Position numbers and translations under genes: made by a program. Of a stretch of 53,183 nt of DNA, positions 36,940-48,249 are shown one piece after another; position 1 is the stretch's first letter; each line of letters starts with the position of its first letter. The DNA is from Saccoglossus kowalevskii (Eukaryota > Hemichordata > Enteropneusta > Harrimaniidae): contig NW_003123906.1 in assembly GCF_000003605.2 (NCBI RefSeq), positions 45,433-98,615 of the forward strand, written 5' to 3'. Below the pieces are notes generated by a model that made no database searches, had not been told where the DNA came from, and was given only the letters and a program-made list of their open reading frames with translations.

Positions 36940-36952
36940 GTAAAAATCAAGT

Positions 36953-36971
36953 ATATATATATATATATATA
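36953..36971. repeat. (TA)n microsatellite
   Basis: A short TA dinucleotide run of about nine repeats just past the candidate exon. Confidence 0.9.
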
Positions 36972-37254
36972 GACTGATTCACACACGTGTCACGTGCACA
37001 TTACCATCATTGCATTAATATATGTTAATTAGATTAATTTCATTAAATTAATACTGTATGACGTTAAATTATTCAAATGAGTTTCGTGTTGTTTTTTTCT
37101 TGAAGTTAATCAACTGTAATATCATTGATGAAAAAAATAATCGTACTTGATCAATATCTATATTATATATATACTGTATTACTTCAGTTATATGTGTAAA
37201 GCGTGACATTAGTGTCACGGCGCTGCTTGTTGGAATTCCGTGTATATAAGTAAT

Positions 37255-37310
37255 GCATTTTACACGCGTTGTATACGTTGCATGGGACCCATATGAAACA
37301 CGAGGCGAAG
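37255..37310 (+). repeat. Copy of a ~55-bp dispersed sequence, plus orientation
   Basis: It includes CATTTTACACGCG, then TTGTATACGTTGCATGGGAC and CCAT. It matches the reverse complement of 33191-33245 over most of its length. Both versions also begin an open frame (M-x-FT-x-VVYV-x-WDP), so shared coding origin is possible, but regulatory or repeat origin is as likely. Confidence 0.5.
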
Positions 37311-37624
37311 CGGTTGCTACGGTGATTCAAATTCAATAGATAAGCATCTAATGATGAATACATCCACAATTTCAATAAGTAACGAACTTAATTTCGTTCT
37401 GCTTAACTTCCATCGTCTGCAAGTCAAATATTGATCATCGAAATGTACAAGCAGTAAGTGAATACTAACCACCTTGTTACCGACAACCAGTGTAATTTAG
37501 AGATAAAATATTATATGCAAATCAATGACGATCGACGTCATACTGGGTCATGAATATTGATCAACGCATTCATCACAGCGGTAAGCGTTAACGTGTTAAA
37601 GAAGATTTGAGAAGCTAGCTGTTT

Positions 37625-37734
37625 ATGCAAATTACTTGTTGTTGTTAATTCCGCCTCTTCGTTCTACTTTGAATCCAATCAATACTACGCCTGTCAAGCT
37701 ACGCAGCCTCCCACGTCTTCCTATTACTTATAAG
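37625..37734 (+). promoter_or_regulatory. Promoter of the two-exon secreted peptide gene
   Basis: A perfect POU octamer ATGCAAAT lies at 37625-37632, CCAAT at 37675-37679 and a TATA-like TTATAAG at 37728-37734. The expected start is about 37760, some 55 bp before the ATG at 37815. Octamer, CCAAT and TATA in the usual order and spacing make this the clearest promoter in the window. Confidence 0.6.
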
Positions 37735-37814
37735 TAGCGACCGACTGTGGGGCGGTCTTTTTTTTAACTTCTGTTCATTCCTGCCTAGAGTCTTGACGGA
37801 ACAGTGCAAACATC

Positions 37815-40294
37815 ATGAACTCACTATGCTGCATCGCTTCGATTATCTGTCTGGTTTTCATAGCACGGCATACCGACGCCATGCCATCGGTAAGTATATG
37901 CACATACTTCTAAGACACTCTGTACACATGACTTTATTTTGTATCATTGCAGTGGACGAATTTGCAATTGTTGAAATTGCACGTCACACAACAATATATC
38001 ATTGTGATCATTGTGAGTCAATATTAACCCAATACAGATATATCTTTCGGTATTCTAACAGTCGGGACATTTTTTGCATGTAGACGATGGTGGTTTTATT
38101 ATTTCATGTCTATTCCCAGAATTAAATTTCAATTGATAATTGGCGCTAACTTTCCAAAATCACACGGTTTTATTAATATTGCTGATGATTAGGATCAATG
38201 GCATCTTAAATTCATCTCTACATGCAGTTATTCGATTTCTTAACTACTAATGACCATCAAATATACACTAGTAGATTGGCAATAGTACTTAAATCCCCGC
38301 CATTCATGCAACATTTTCACACGATAACCAAGAAACAAACTGCGTTCATTTTTGTCTACATTCGCCTTGTAATTATAAAAGACGAAACCACTGTGACAGT
38401 TCAGCGATCGCGACCTAAAACTAATGCACGCGACCCCCGGGACGCGACCTCGTATAAAACCGTGCTTTAATATGGTACTAGTTCAAAGTAATATACAGTG
38501 TAGCACAGAACTAAAAATGGTATATATTCATAATAGCTCATAGCTCCGTCTGCCAATGAGATTCGCGCTTTTGGCGGTCGTTATATTTGCAAAATGACTT
38601 CTTATCGGTCAATGACTTCATAAAATGAGCTTCAGCACTTGCGGAGACGTTATGATAAATCTACAACAGGTTACTTCACCGTTGAGGTTTGTCGCCGTTT
38701 TTTGTCGGAGGATCACATCTAATTTGTGAACAAAAGTAAGACTTTATACTCAACAAGGTATCTAGTATCTCTTGGGCCGAGGTAATTCTATATGAATACT
38801 TGTGACCGAGAGACGACTATGTTGGTCGGTCCGGTCGTAGTCGCCACACTACTGCAAACAAAACGTTTTTGGGTTCTCTGTTGACGGGTCACTTCCACCC
38901 GAAACATTTTATCCCTTGAGTTTGTTTTGCTGTGATTGTTTTGAGTGCTATTTATCCCACATTTGTTGGGCATTTTATTGTTGTGATATATGTATTTAAC
39001 TTTCCGTAATTAGTTAACTTCGATCTACTATCAGAGTGTGAACGTGTTCTGAATCTGTTCACAACACAGCACACGCTTCTGTATTAATCTTTGTAGAGAC
39101 AGTTATCGCCACAGAAAGAAAACAAAACGTATGTACAAGTATTGATTAAAAATTGATTGATTAATTATTTTGCCCATTTCATGAAATAAACAATAATACT
39201 CATTCACAGATTGGTACAAAAATGAACATGAACAATTATAACACAAAACTGCAATACCTGATATAATTACATATCCATTAAAAAAGAACTGTCAATTTTA
39301 ATTAAATAAAATGATGTGTGCTAAAAGCATCGATTTAATATTGGACTACATTACTCATTGTATCTTAAAAGGGGCAAAAGGTAATTCCACAATGCGGAGG
39401 ACAAACAATATGGCCCGTGTACAAATGTATTTAAATTATAACTAAATCAAAATATACAATATTTCACGAGCATTAAATTGGTGATTCATAATACACAATG
39501 CAACAGGATATTGGTCAAGCTGAATATGCAGTCTCTGACAACATCACTCAATAAACTTCGCGCTGTAATATTTTCATTTTGTTACGTGACATTCTGTTAT
39601 GATTTTTTTATTGAATAAAAGTTCATAATTATTAAAAGAAAAACAGACAAAGGATTTTTCTCTACATTGTCTCCATGAAAGGCGAATGCAATCAGCATGA
39701 AATTTACGTAATTACAAAAACTATATAGTAGAATTTAAATAATACCCCAACCTTCACGAATATATGTAAATTAATAATTACGTAATCAAACTTGATATTC
39801 CCACCCGGATATGGAATTAAACTCGGTGCGGTATTAAACACGCGTAGAACCATATCATAACAAACTGTGACACAAAAACCGTAATAATGTAATATAATCA
39901 TTGTGAATGAGTTAAACAAGGTAATCCTATGATCACAGAGAGAGAAAAAACGGAGAAACAAAGCAAAACAAAGCTAAACATACGATAAATCGTGGAATGA
40001 AAATTCAACTTGGTTAACAACGCGCATTACGAATTCGCTGTTTAATGTGTTGTAATGTTTAATGTGCGTCTGATCATTACAATATACTGTAAAACATGTT
40101 GAAAAAACGACATGCAATTTTAGCGAATGGTGGTAAAATTACGGAATAGCGAAATGTTGATTTAGCAGCGAATCTCTCTTGTCATTGTTGATTTCTTTGT
40201 TTGGCGGCTATTTTGAATTTATAATAAAGTCATTAGCGACATTATGAATTAGCGAATTAGTTCACTCGTTAAATTCGCGAAAAAGACATGTTTT

Positions 40295-40374
<80 letters not shown>

Positions 40375-42680
40375 CCCACATGTACAGGAAGGGCGTGTCT
40401 CGGTAAATGCGACCTTAATGCAAAGATTTAATTTTTTAAATAAGTAAAAGCAGAGGTACATTACTTGGGGTTTGCAACTCGCATAGTACTGTATGGTGAG
40501 ATCATGTCAAGATCCCATTCAAGTCTCTTCTCGTAGATAGCGAGACTGAGGCTACGACTTTCTGACATGACGCATATCAATGTTCAAGGTTTGTAATGAA
40601 AAAAATAAACTTTTCTTGTCACAATCGTAGTGAAAAATGTAATACATCGAAAATGTACAGAAAATATAGTTCTCGTAATCCGTCATATCGTGGGCAGCTA
40701 TTGTGATCCACCTGGACATCCCAGTATCCTAGTTACCTCGGGCATGCGCATTCGCATTTTTTCTGAGTGCCACATAGATCCACTAAGTCTGTTACGGACG
40801 CTACACGAATTACAAATATAATTTACAGGAATTACAAGCAGCGGAAATATATTCTACATACTACATACATACAGAATTATAACGTCTTTAAAGTAGTAAT
40901 CAGTTTGAATTTCATGTTGCCAAGCTTACGGATCTTGTTAACAACCTATGTGGTCAGCCAATGGCATATTTAATAACATGCAAAGGTATCCGGAATGCTG
41001 AACCCTGAAAAGAAATCTAACTTGTCAATTATGTATCCAAACTTGATAATGTTTTCCTAGTTTGTAACGATGTTATATTAAATCGGGAATAATTTCCAAC
41101 ACTGTCTATTTCACTTTGCTATTCTATGAAATTATACGCACCTAACTTAATTTACTTCGTCTACATAGCTACATAGATTAAAAGTAAAACACGACATGAC
41201 GCTATGTAACATAGATTTAAACACTCCATGTATTTTCAGAGTGTTTCATCCACCGATCCGTTTTTATTTAAACTGTGATTCAAAATTCCAATTCATGTCG
41301 CGGTTTTCCCTGCCACCCAGTTAATTTTAATATACGACGACTGTGAGAAAAAAAAACTGTCACTAAAGGTACATCTTTGTTCACACTGAGAAGCCTCTGA
41401 CACGCCAGATGTGGCTGTTGCAAATATGGTTGTCAGCTTCTCCTTCTAATTTAATCTTTATCACACCGGGATAATGAAGTGTCGGCCACCTCATGGTGGT
41501 TTCAAAAGTGATCTGATTTCCATCGGCGATCAATGGTATCCTTTGTCCTTCACTTAAGACGTTTGTGATTCAATGCTCTTGTTGATTGGCTGACTGCGAT
41601 TTATTTGCGATGAGATTGATATCATTTGCAAAATGTCACATGCGATATTGAGCTATCTCCTATTAAAATATATTCATCATTAGTCATGTTGAGTCTTTGA
41701 CATGGTCTTTTTTCAACTTTCGAATTAAATCATGCAGCTATTTTTAGGTTCCCACATCCCACTATATCTTACTGCGAACATCGACTGGTTTAGTAGTACC
41801 ATGTTTCCGAACTCTGTTGCCCAGTATACGTCCTGTCGAATCCCTCAAGTTAATATAGTTACAACACAGCTCCAAATTGTGTTTCTCTGTAGATTCAAAG
41901 GTTACATATCACATCTATTGTGTTTAAACCTGCTAGAAACCAGGCTTTTTTGTTTCGCAATTGTGGATTCGGTACGTGTATTCAGTAGATGTGGATTAGT
42001 ATTACACTGCAGTTGCTAGAGTCGCTGCTTGTTCCGTCATTCTGACATGTTCACTTGCTCGCTTTATTGTGTAGTGGGATCTTGTTCGGGATGGTCCACT
42101 ACTGTCAATGTAATTTTTAGAAACACGTTTCGCATATATATTCCTCTAGATGTGATATGATTTCAATTCTTCCAAATTTGCCATAGTTTCTTAATAATAT
42201 TTCTTCGAGTAGATATGTATCATCATCATCACCAATGTTATGACGAAAATGTGGCCGGTGTTGTAGAAACGAACGTACACACTAGAAAAATTATGTTATG
42301 TATTACTGATATTACACTCGTGTCTTTCAACCATTCACAATTGTAGCCTCTGTTATGATATGATATGATACGGGTTTGCTATTGACATCTGAACAGGGTT
42401 ATATTACACGAGTCGGACGAAACGGGGTCTGATTTTCAAGGTGTGTTACCCGTTCCTTCCTCGGTTATCTCTTCAGTGTTTTTTACTGCTTTACTAATTG
42501 TTTATTCATTCACAGGGAATACAAATAGACATAGGGCCGGATGGAAATCAAGAATGTAGATTGCCTATGAGAATTCATGCCCCTCAACACAATGTTAGTT
42601 CTGATTGCGAATACGAAATTGCATGTAGACGTGTGTCATTTAAAACTTCAAACATAGTATTAACAATTCCGTACGAATAA
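37815..42680 (+). CDS. Two-exon small secreted protein
   Basis: Exon 1 is 37815-37889 and exon 2 is 42516-42680. The donor is TCG/GTAAGT, the acceptor TTTATTCATTCACAG, and the intron is phase 0 and 4626 bp. The product is 79 residues. Residues 1-22 are a signal peptide (MNSLCCIASIICLVFIARHTDA, cleaved near DA/MPS). The mature part of about 55 residues has three cysteines (NQECR, SDCEYEIAC), an N-glycosylation site (NVS) and ends LTIPYE. AATAAA follows about 100 bp after the stop (42779-42784). The odd cysteine count suggests dimerisation or a free thiol. Exon 1 ends in phase 0 and could equally join the cysteine-rich exon at 51457. The family is not recognised. Confidence 0.6.
40298..40371. 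repeat. (TA)n microsatellite, about 37 repeats
   Basis: An uninterrupted TA dinucleotide array, self-complementary and liable to cruciform extrusion and length change. Confidence 0.97.
41381..41552 (-). CDS. Candidate terminal exon of a small secreted domain
   Basis: The minus-strand frame of 56 codons starts EGQRIPLIADGNQITFE, then WPTLHYP, GVIKIKLEGEADNHIC and a C-terminus RGFSV. Composition is strongly protein-like. DGNQ with flanking G-x-x-I recalls exon 2 of the gene at 37815 (GIQIDIGPDGNQECR), and GVIKIKLEG recalls GVIDIYLEG at 32536-32889. The only available acceptor (CGTCTTAAG, exon start 41552) is weak, and no upstream exon was found, so it may be a gene remnant. Confidence 0.4.
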
Positions 42681-42778
42681 TCGCCATGTTATATATACAA
42701 TTCCATATTGGTGCCGGCGCCTATCGGATATTCCATACAGTTTTCAATACAGTGCTGTAGGTCGTTGGCCTTGTATAC

Positions 42779-42784
42779 AATAAA
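42779..42784 (+). terminator. Polyadenylation signal AATAAA
   Basis: It lies about 100 bp downstream of the stop codon of the two-exon secreted peptide gene. Confidence 0.55.
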
Positions 42785-44480
42785 AAAAATGTACACAAAC
42801 ATAACAATGGTCATCTCATCTTAGGCATCATTGAAAATAATATTGTCTTTTAATTTGAAAACATGAAATCTATCTTAAATGAAGATAAGGGAATGGAAGA
42901 ATTTATAAGTGAACTAAATTTGATTTTTTCGGTAAATAAATATTTTTTTCCGTATCACGCCAGAGTGAGTACTAGTATTCTAATACAAAAGTGTACGATA
43001 GTCGACCATTGCGTGAGAATAGTTTCAGCGTGATATCAACTAGTTATTGGAATCTATTTAATTAAACTAACACATTGATTTGGTTTCAGTAGTTTATCAT
43101 TACTCCGTTGTATTTCTTGTAGGATTAGCGTAGCGTGATTGAAGCTACAACGTCATCATATTAAACGTATAGATTAAACCATGTACCTAATAGGCGGAAA
43201 ATTAAACAGGTTAATGTGAAAGTCAAATACGTACCCTTCACGCAATTTCTAGATTTAATAATCAAGAGGTGATTTGATTGCCTGCTCCTATTAATACCTA
43301 ATTATTGTAGAATGAAGTCGACGGGGTCAATATGGAAACTAGAGAAGTACATATGTATTTGGGAATTTCACAAATCTGCCGCCGGTGATGATGTCATGAT
43401 TCAAAGGGAACTCTGGGAACTGCACATACCGCAGTTTCAATATTGGCAATATAGAAAATACATTGTTGCTATGACTCATAAATATTATATAAAGGAAATG
43501 GGATTCGGTAATCTTAAATACCAAGGATTAATAAAATAATGGTATGCAACTTTTATATCTACGTGTGGTAGTACGCAATAAAGATCTCGCGAACGTATCA
43601 AACGTAGCTCTAACCAATGGCGTCAGACAACGCAGATTACGCGTGGTTTGATTGCGTGATCAGAAATGAGCGACATTTATGTCGTATCACCGCACGTAAT
43701 ACAAGTTTTTCGTATGAGCAAAGGTATCAAATAAGAGCCCGAGACGAAAACTGACCAGCTTTCCAAGATTAACATTTATTTAGCATTTCTATTTAGGTAC
43801 TTTTGTCTTGCGATTTGTGATCATTTACATGTCGCGTGACTTCATCGAATTTCACACAAATTGCTTGCACTCATACAATTACAATTAATCCAGACGATTC
43901 GAACAATGGTTCATAAATAAAACGAGTCAAAGTCACGCGGGGCATTGGTCCCGTGTTCCACGGGGGCTAACAATTAAAGGGTCGTAATTTATCAACAATG
44001 CTGCGAAATACGACATTATATGTGTGCAGAATATATCCGCGCAATGTCGCACGTTGTTTATGACGTCAGAGATTCCAATTGCGCATGTCCATTTAATCAC
44101 TGTGAGCTTTCTGTTTTGGTGCAGTGCGTTTTAGCGTAATGGGCAGTGTGTCTGCTTGCAGTGGCGAGACGCATTTGCTTGTTGTGTGTGTAAATATTAC
44201 CTGTAATTAATATAAAATTTATTTATTTTTCCCCTGGTATACAATCTGACTGGCTGAACCGAACCACTGCTGGCAATCAACGGTTTGTTGAGTCAAAAGT
44301 TACACCAACTGACAGCGTGACTCGACTGGGAAACGTTCAATATGTCAGACATTGTCCACTACGAAGGAAGGCTACGCTATACTCCCTTGCAAAGCGCTTT
44401 TGTGACGCCACGTACAATGATGGGTAGAAATGTCTATTAAATATACAACTCTGTGTTGTTGTGTAGTCGTTCTACCTTTA
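42785..44480. other. Intergenic DNA with uncertain frames
   Basis: Plus frames at 43312-43539 and 44217-44397 are open but lack, respectively, an unambiguous frame and any AG or ATG start. A CCAAT-like AACCAATGG overlaps the ATG at 43617. No repeat family was recognised. Confidence 0.3.
43617..43754 (+). CDS. Possible short open frame, 45 codons
   Basis: It starts ATGGCG and reads MASDNADYAWFDCVIRNERH, then LCRITARNTSF and YQIRARDEN before a stop. RI-x-A and N-x-S followed by Y-x-I loosely echo exon 2 of the gene at 37815. The ATG overlaps a CCAAT-box consensus, so a promoter is an alternative reading. There is no partner exon. Confidence 0.2.
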   Translation: MASDNADYAWFDCVIRNERHLCRITARNTSFSYEQRYQIRARDEN

Positions 44481-44481
44481 G

Positions 44482-44697
44482 AATATTGCAAAACTCAGTA
44501 AAATCGATATTTTGACGGACGACCACAGATCCATCGGCGCTATGAACGGGCGCGACTTTTCCGGTGGAGCGGGACTGATGTGCAAGCAGGGCGCCTGCTC
44601 TTGCTATGGTGGCACATATACGAACATGTCATTCTCAGAATTGGTAAACGGAAATCTTATATTAGTCAGGTCGATTGGTACATCCACATGTGCATAA
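44482..44697 (+). CDS. Possible terminal exon, cysteine-containing
   Basis: An acceptor (GTTCTACCTTTAG) precedes a phase-0 frame of 71 codons with MCKQGACSCYGG in the middle and TSTCA at the end. An overlapping frame (44580-44915) is also open, and the start of the stretch resembles 24530-24605, so it may be part of a repeat. Confidence 0.2.
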   Translation, partial: NIAKLSKIDILTDDHRSIGAMNGRDFSGGAGLMCKQGACSCYGGTYTNMSFSELVNGNLILVRSIGTSTCA

Positions 44698-45125
44698 CCG
44701 GTATGCGCGCGCATGCGAAAAGTCTTCGACTTCTGGGGAAGTGGTCTATTGACGTCATTAAACCCCCCTGTGAATTTGTATTACCTATTACCGAGTTATA
44801 CATAATAAGAAGAGAGAGACAAAAAATATGTAAAAATTTACACGAACATTTTTTGAAGGAAATCGCGTTGGGCGTAGTTATGTGGAGAAGCTTTCAATTT
44901 ATGGTATCAGGGTGATCGAACAATGTGTGTGGATTCTTGTTTACCACTTCCCCATACCATTTGTATTCCCTACATAACCATAACCGGTTGGATAAATTTC
45001 CAGGCAAAGCTAAGCAAGGCGTGCCACTCATTCCGGCCACACTATCGTCGTAAAACGCCGGCATCCACAAGACATTCGTGGTAAAAGTACGCCTGCATTG
45101 TAGTATTCCACTGTTTTCAAATGAA

Positions 45126-45218
45126 CCAATCAGCGTGCCACCTTTTCATTAAAGGGAACCAATCAATGTATTGTAGAAGCAGAATATAAAGCATAATTCT
45201 GAGATACGCGCTGATTGG
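45126..45218 (+). promoter_or_regulatory. Cluster of CCAAT boxes and a TATA box
   Basis: CCAAT at 45126-45130 and 45159-45163, TATAAA at 45185-45190, and an inverted CCAAT at 45214-45218. This resembles the promoter at 24626-24776. No coding first exon follows, so the gene served is unknown; the cysteine-rich exon at 51457 is one possibility. Confidence 0.4.
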
Positions 45219-45299
45219 TCATTTGTTTTTCGACGTTTACTCATGAATATTTAAATGTAGTTCGCAAATGTCGTGTCGGTGTATTTGGAGTGCAGCGGG

Positions 45300-46320
45300 G
45301 CAAAATACTCGCTCTCCTCAAAACGATCATTTAGTTAATCTGTAGTTTGTATTATATGCGTCACGTCGAGTACAGTGGAATCGTAACACTGGAGTTCACA
45401 AACTAAGCGAGTATTGCACATTATGTGATACCAGTTCGTGATGCGTACTTCCAAAATATAATTAAGTTGATTTCCTCAGCACGTAGATGTACCAACTAAT
45501 TCGGGATGGTTTGTATGGTGAATGAGACATTTCTTTGCAATGCGTTTCCCACATTCAACGTAGATAAACAATATTTTAATTTAGAAAATAATGATTCGTA
45601 TTCATGTTCCGGAGCCGGTCGAATGACTTTGTAAATCCAAGATAGTTAACTTCATGTCGTTTCCAACAAAGACGCAATTTTAATTGATTTCGTTTTGATA
45701 TTCATAACGGTATAGACTAATTCCGCTGATGAGGTGTATTCAATGGGTCAAATAATTCCCCATTTTTACTTTACGTGACGTCATAGATCGCATGATTATG
45801 GAGATATTACGCGGTGCATGAATGATATTTCAACCTTTTGTCGACCCCTGTGAGATATTTTGGTTAATTGTCCCGTGAATGTGCGATTTAAATAGCTTGA
45901 CTTTCACACTGTTCTCCTGAATACCATGTAAAACGCCGGGGGCATTTAGAGGTTAGTCGGTTACCATGGAAACGAATGAGCAATAGTAACTAAATAGGCT
46001 TATGATTAAGTTTTGTCACGTTTCATTGAATTCCACATGCCACAAACACGGGAGATGTGTAGAGATAGCAACTGATGTAGCGAAAACTATTCAACAATTC
46101 TCTCATTTATTGTAATTGATGTTTTAAATTGGCACCCACCAGCGGTTTTATTACCCTACGTTCTGTCTACGGACAGTGAACATAGAAGCCCCTTTACCGA
46201 ATAATTTACGCTTGAAAGGCAAATGGATATTTGTTTTATTGAAGCTCCAGGGAAATTATCGATATAGCTAGTGATAAAGTGTAATGACTTTTTAAATAGG
46301 TTTCTTTATCAAAGTCAAAA
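45300..46320. other. No supported gene
   Basis: No splice-framed exon, repeat or motif was recognised. Confidence 0.35.
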
Positions 46321-46322
46321 AC

Positions 46323-46451
46323 ATGAGTAAGGTCACTTCCGATAATCAGTGTAAAGCAACAGATGGTCAGGCTGGTGAAATGACATCTCACTTTGTCACT
46401 GTTAACTACAAGGGAAGTATGTCAACTGTCATTTCCGGACGCACGTGTTAA
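46323..46451 (+). CDS. Possible short open frame, 42 codons
   Basis: MSKVTSDNQCKATDGQ to a C-terminus SGRTC, followed at once by TAATAAA. A possible acceptor (TTTTTAAATAG) lies upstream at about 46299. It has no partner exon or known motif. Confidence 0.18.
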   Translation: MSKVTSDNQCKATDGQAGEMTSHFVTVNYKGSMSTVISGRTC

Positions 46452-46713
46452 TAAATGGTATGTGCGTTTTACACCGATCTTTGATCTGGCCGGGTGTTTA
46501 TTAATGAGAACACCATAATCTTTCGAAGTACGAGTGCAATTTAAAAGACTATAGGCAAAAATGTTGTAATCGGCTGCTTTGCCATTTCACAACGCTGGAC
46601 GTGGGTTAATTTTGAATTGTACAATTTGTCATTTGCTCATGAATAATGTCACATGATTTTTGAAATGATCTTTCTAATTCCAAATTTTCCTAAAATCTTT
46701 GTCGGAAATCGCG

Positions 46714-46851
46714 ATGGTTCATTGTGCTGCAGTTGATGCTGCGAGCCACAATCCCTTCTTCGGCCAATTTGTTTCGATATTTGAGAAAGGACTCCTTTTT
46801 TCCCTCGTCAACTCTAGACGTTGCACCTTAAGAAAAGCCGAACAGTCTTAG
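46714..46851 (+). pseudogene. Possible decayed THAP-domain start
   Basis: One frame begins MVHCAAVDAASHN and, after a shift into the next frame, continues as NLFRYLRKDS. THAP zinc-binding domains typically begin M-x-x-C-A-x-x-x-C and carry FHRFP-K-D about 15 residues later. The second cysteine is absent and the frame shifts between the two parts. THAP domains occur in P-element and Kolobok transposases and in host proteins, so a dead transposon copy is plausible. Confidence 0.28.
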
Positions 46852-47366
46852 CCAAGGTGCATGGTTGGATTTCCAATAGTGGTTTACAAAATATGTTTAG
46901 AGTTATGTAGCTAAGACAATGCCGGTTAACAAAATATGCCACAATTATCCGTTGCAAACGCACTTAGTACATGAATACAAGTGTGGCCGGTTTCAATTTG
47001 CATAAGAACTACCAGAACATTGGGTTACAAGACCAACTTGAAGAGTAGTATAATTTCGCTAACTCCATATTCGGTATTTTATAATCAGATACAGTTTTAT
47101 TATATGCAGATTAGTTGTCATCACAGTTATTTTCATATGCATATTACTAATAACTATAGTTTTGGTTCATGCATATGTAGATTATAATTCGCATACCCGT
47201 TCGCGTTAGGCATTTGTGAACTTAAATTTCATGGTTTAGAATTTCAAATGTGATTACGAATTCAATCTCAATTACTGAGTCGGTTTGCAAACCTCGGTTT
47301 GAACCATTGAATTTCGTAATGTTAGTCAGTACCTTAAAACAGTGCTTTACGAAGGATTTGGCTAAG

Positions 47367-47537
47367 ATGGCTACAAAAATAGACGTTTCAAGAATATATT
47401 CGTCGTCACGTGATGTGTGCGACAATGACGAGTGTCCATGCAAATGTATCGTTTCCTTGACAACAATGGGGCGAATCTGTGTGTACATTTATTTCGCGTT
47501 TTTGTCGGATTACCGTCACGGCGGTATAAGCCGTTAA
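47367..47537 (+). CDS. Possible short open frame, 56 codons
   Basis: The start context AAGATGGCT is good. The translation has a charged N-terminus, then CDNDECPCKC and a hydrophobic run (RICVYIYFAFLS). Minus-strand frames over the same DNA are open too, so the strand is undecided. Confidence 0.2.
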   Translation: MATKIDVSRIYSSSRDVCDNDECPCKCIVSLTTMGRICVYIYFAFLSDYRHGGISR

Positions 47538-47826
47538 TCGCATCTCGTAGCCGCGATGTTTCGAGTGTAACGGCCACGCTTGTGGTCAGCATCTGGCAAA
47601 CATTACCTGGCTTTCTTAAGTAAGTGTAGTAGATTTCGTTTTCGCTTTCACGCAAGCATCTTGCTTGCCGTTGTTACATATCGGTAACAACGAATCTGAT
47701 TGGTTGACAACTTTACTATCGCGTCCAATTAAATACGACCTCCAAAATACACCCTTATCAATAGGATTCTTACGACATGGGTTTGTAGGGTAACAGATAC
47801 GAAACCGCGCGGTCGAAAAAAATAGC

Positions 47827-48133
47827 TCAGTTCACAACATTAATATGTGTAAAAGAAATCGCCGTCGATCGAAGAATATTTTTCAGAAAATAATTTCGTT
47901 CCAATTTCCCGTCTAAAATCATCGTAAACAATTTTAATTCAGCCAATGTGTGGAGCTCATTGCTGAAATGTATCGTCCGATTAATGCATAATATTTTAAG
48001 ACAGTGTAGCAATTTCGACCGACTGATTTGTTTATTCAAACCTCGTGATCAAGTGAAAACAGATTTCACAGCACGCGTAATTTAGTTGAATGCCTTCATG
48101 CATGACGGCTGCCTTTTCATTTCCTTCCGCCAT
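47827..48133 (-). CDS. Candidate two-exon small protein, minus strand
   Basis: Proposed exons 48042-48133 and 47827-47962 join in phase 2 across a 79-bp intron (GAG/GTTTGA to ACATTTCAG), giving 75 residues. The start ATGGCGGAAGG is in good context, and an acceptor (GTATATTACAG) upstream at about 48156 suggests a preceding non-coding exon. The product has ACCEIC near residue 20, then NELHTLAELKLFTMI and a lysine-rich helix. The donor is poor and the intron near minimal length. Not recognised. Confidence 0.3.
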
Positions 48134-48249
48134 TACGTGTAAGCTGTGACGTAAAACAACCTGTAATATACACGGGGATGATGACTGTCTCTGTGTATCT
48201 GTTCCATGTAAAATGTTGTTTGTGCTAAGAGTTTCAAAACCCAATGACG

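Larger units (their letters stand above)
37890..42515 (+). other. Intron of the secreted peptide gene
   Basis: It holds the (TA)n array at 40298-40371 and, on the opposite strand, the candidate exon at 41381-41552. Frames at 38222-38470 and 38788-38973 have no splice support. A short plus frame at 38560 starts MRFALLAVVIFA, like a signal peptide, but stops after 13 codons. Confidence 0.4.

Noticed and set aside
41732-42019. 95-codon plus-strand frame
   Set aside because: Lies within an intron with no splice framing; composition is typical of chance frames.
44121-44170. Possible tRNA A box near TAGCGTAATGGG
   Set aside because: No B box or paired arms follow.
44217-44397. Protein-like plus frame (DWLNRTTAGNQRF and onward)
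   Set aside because: No ATG and no AG acceptor between the preceding stop and the protein-like part, so it could not be translated or spliced in.
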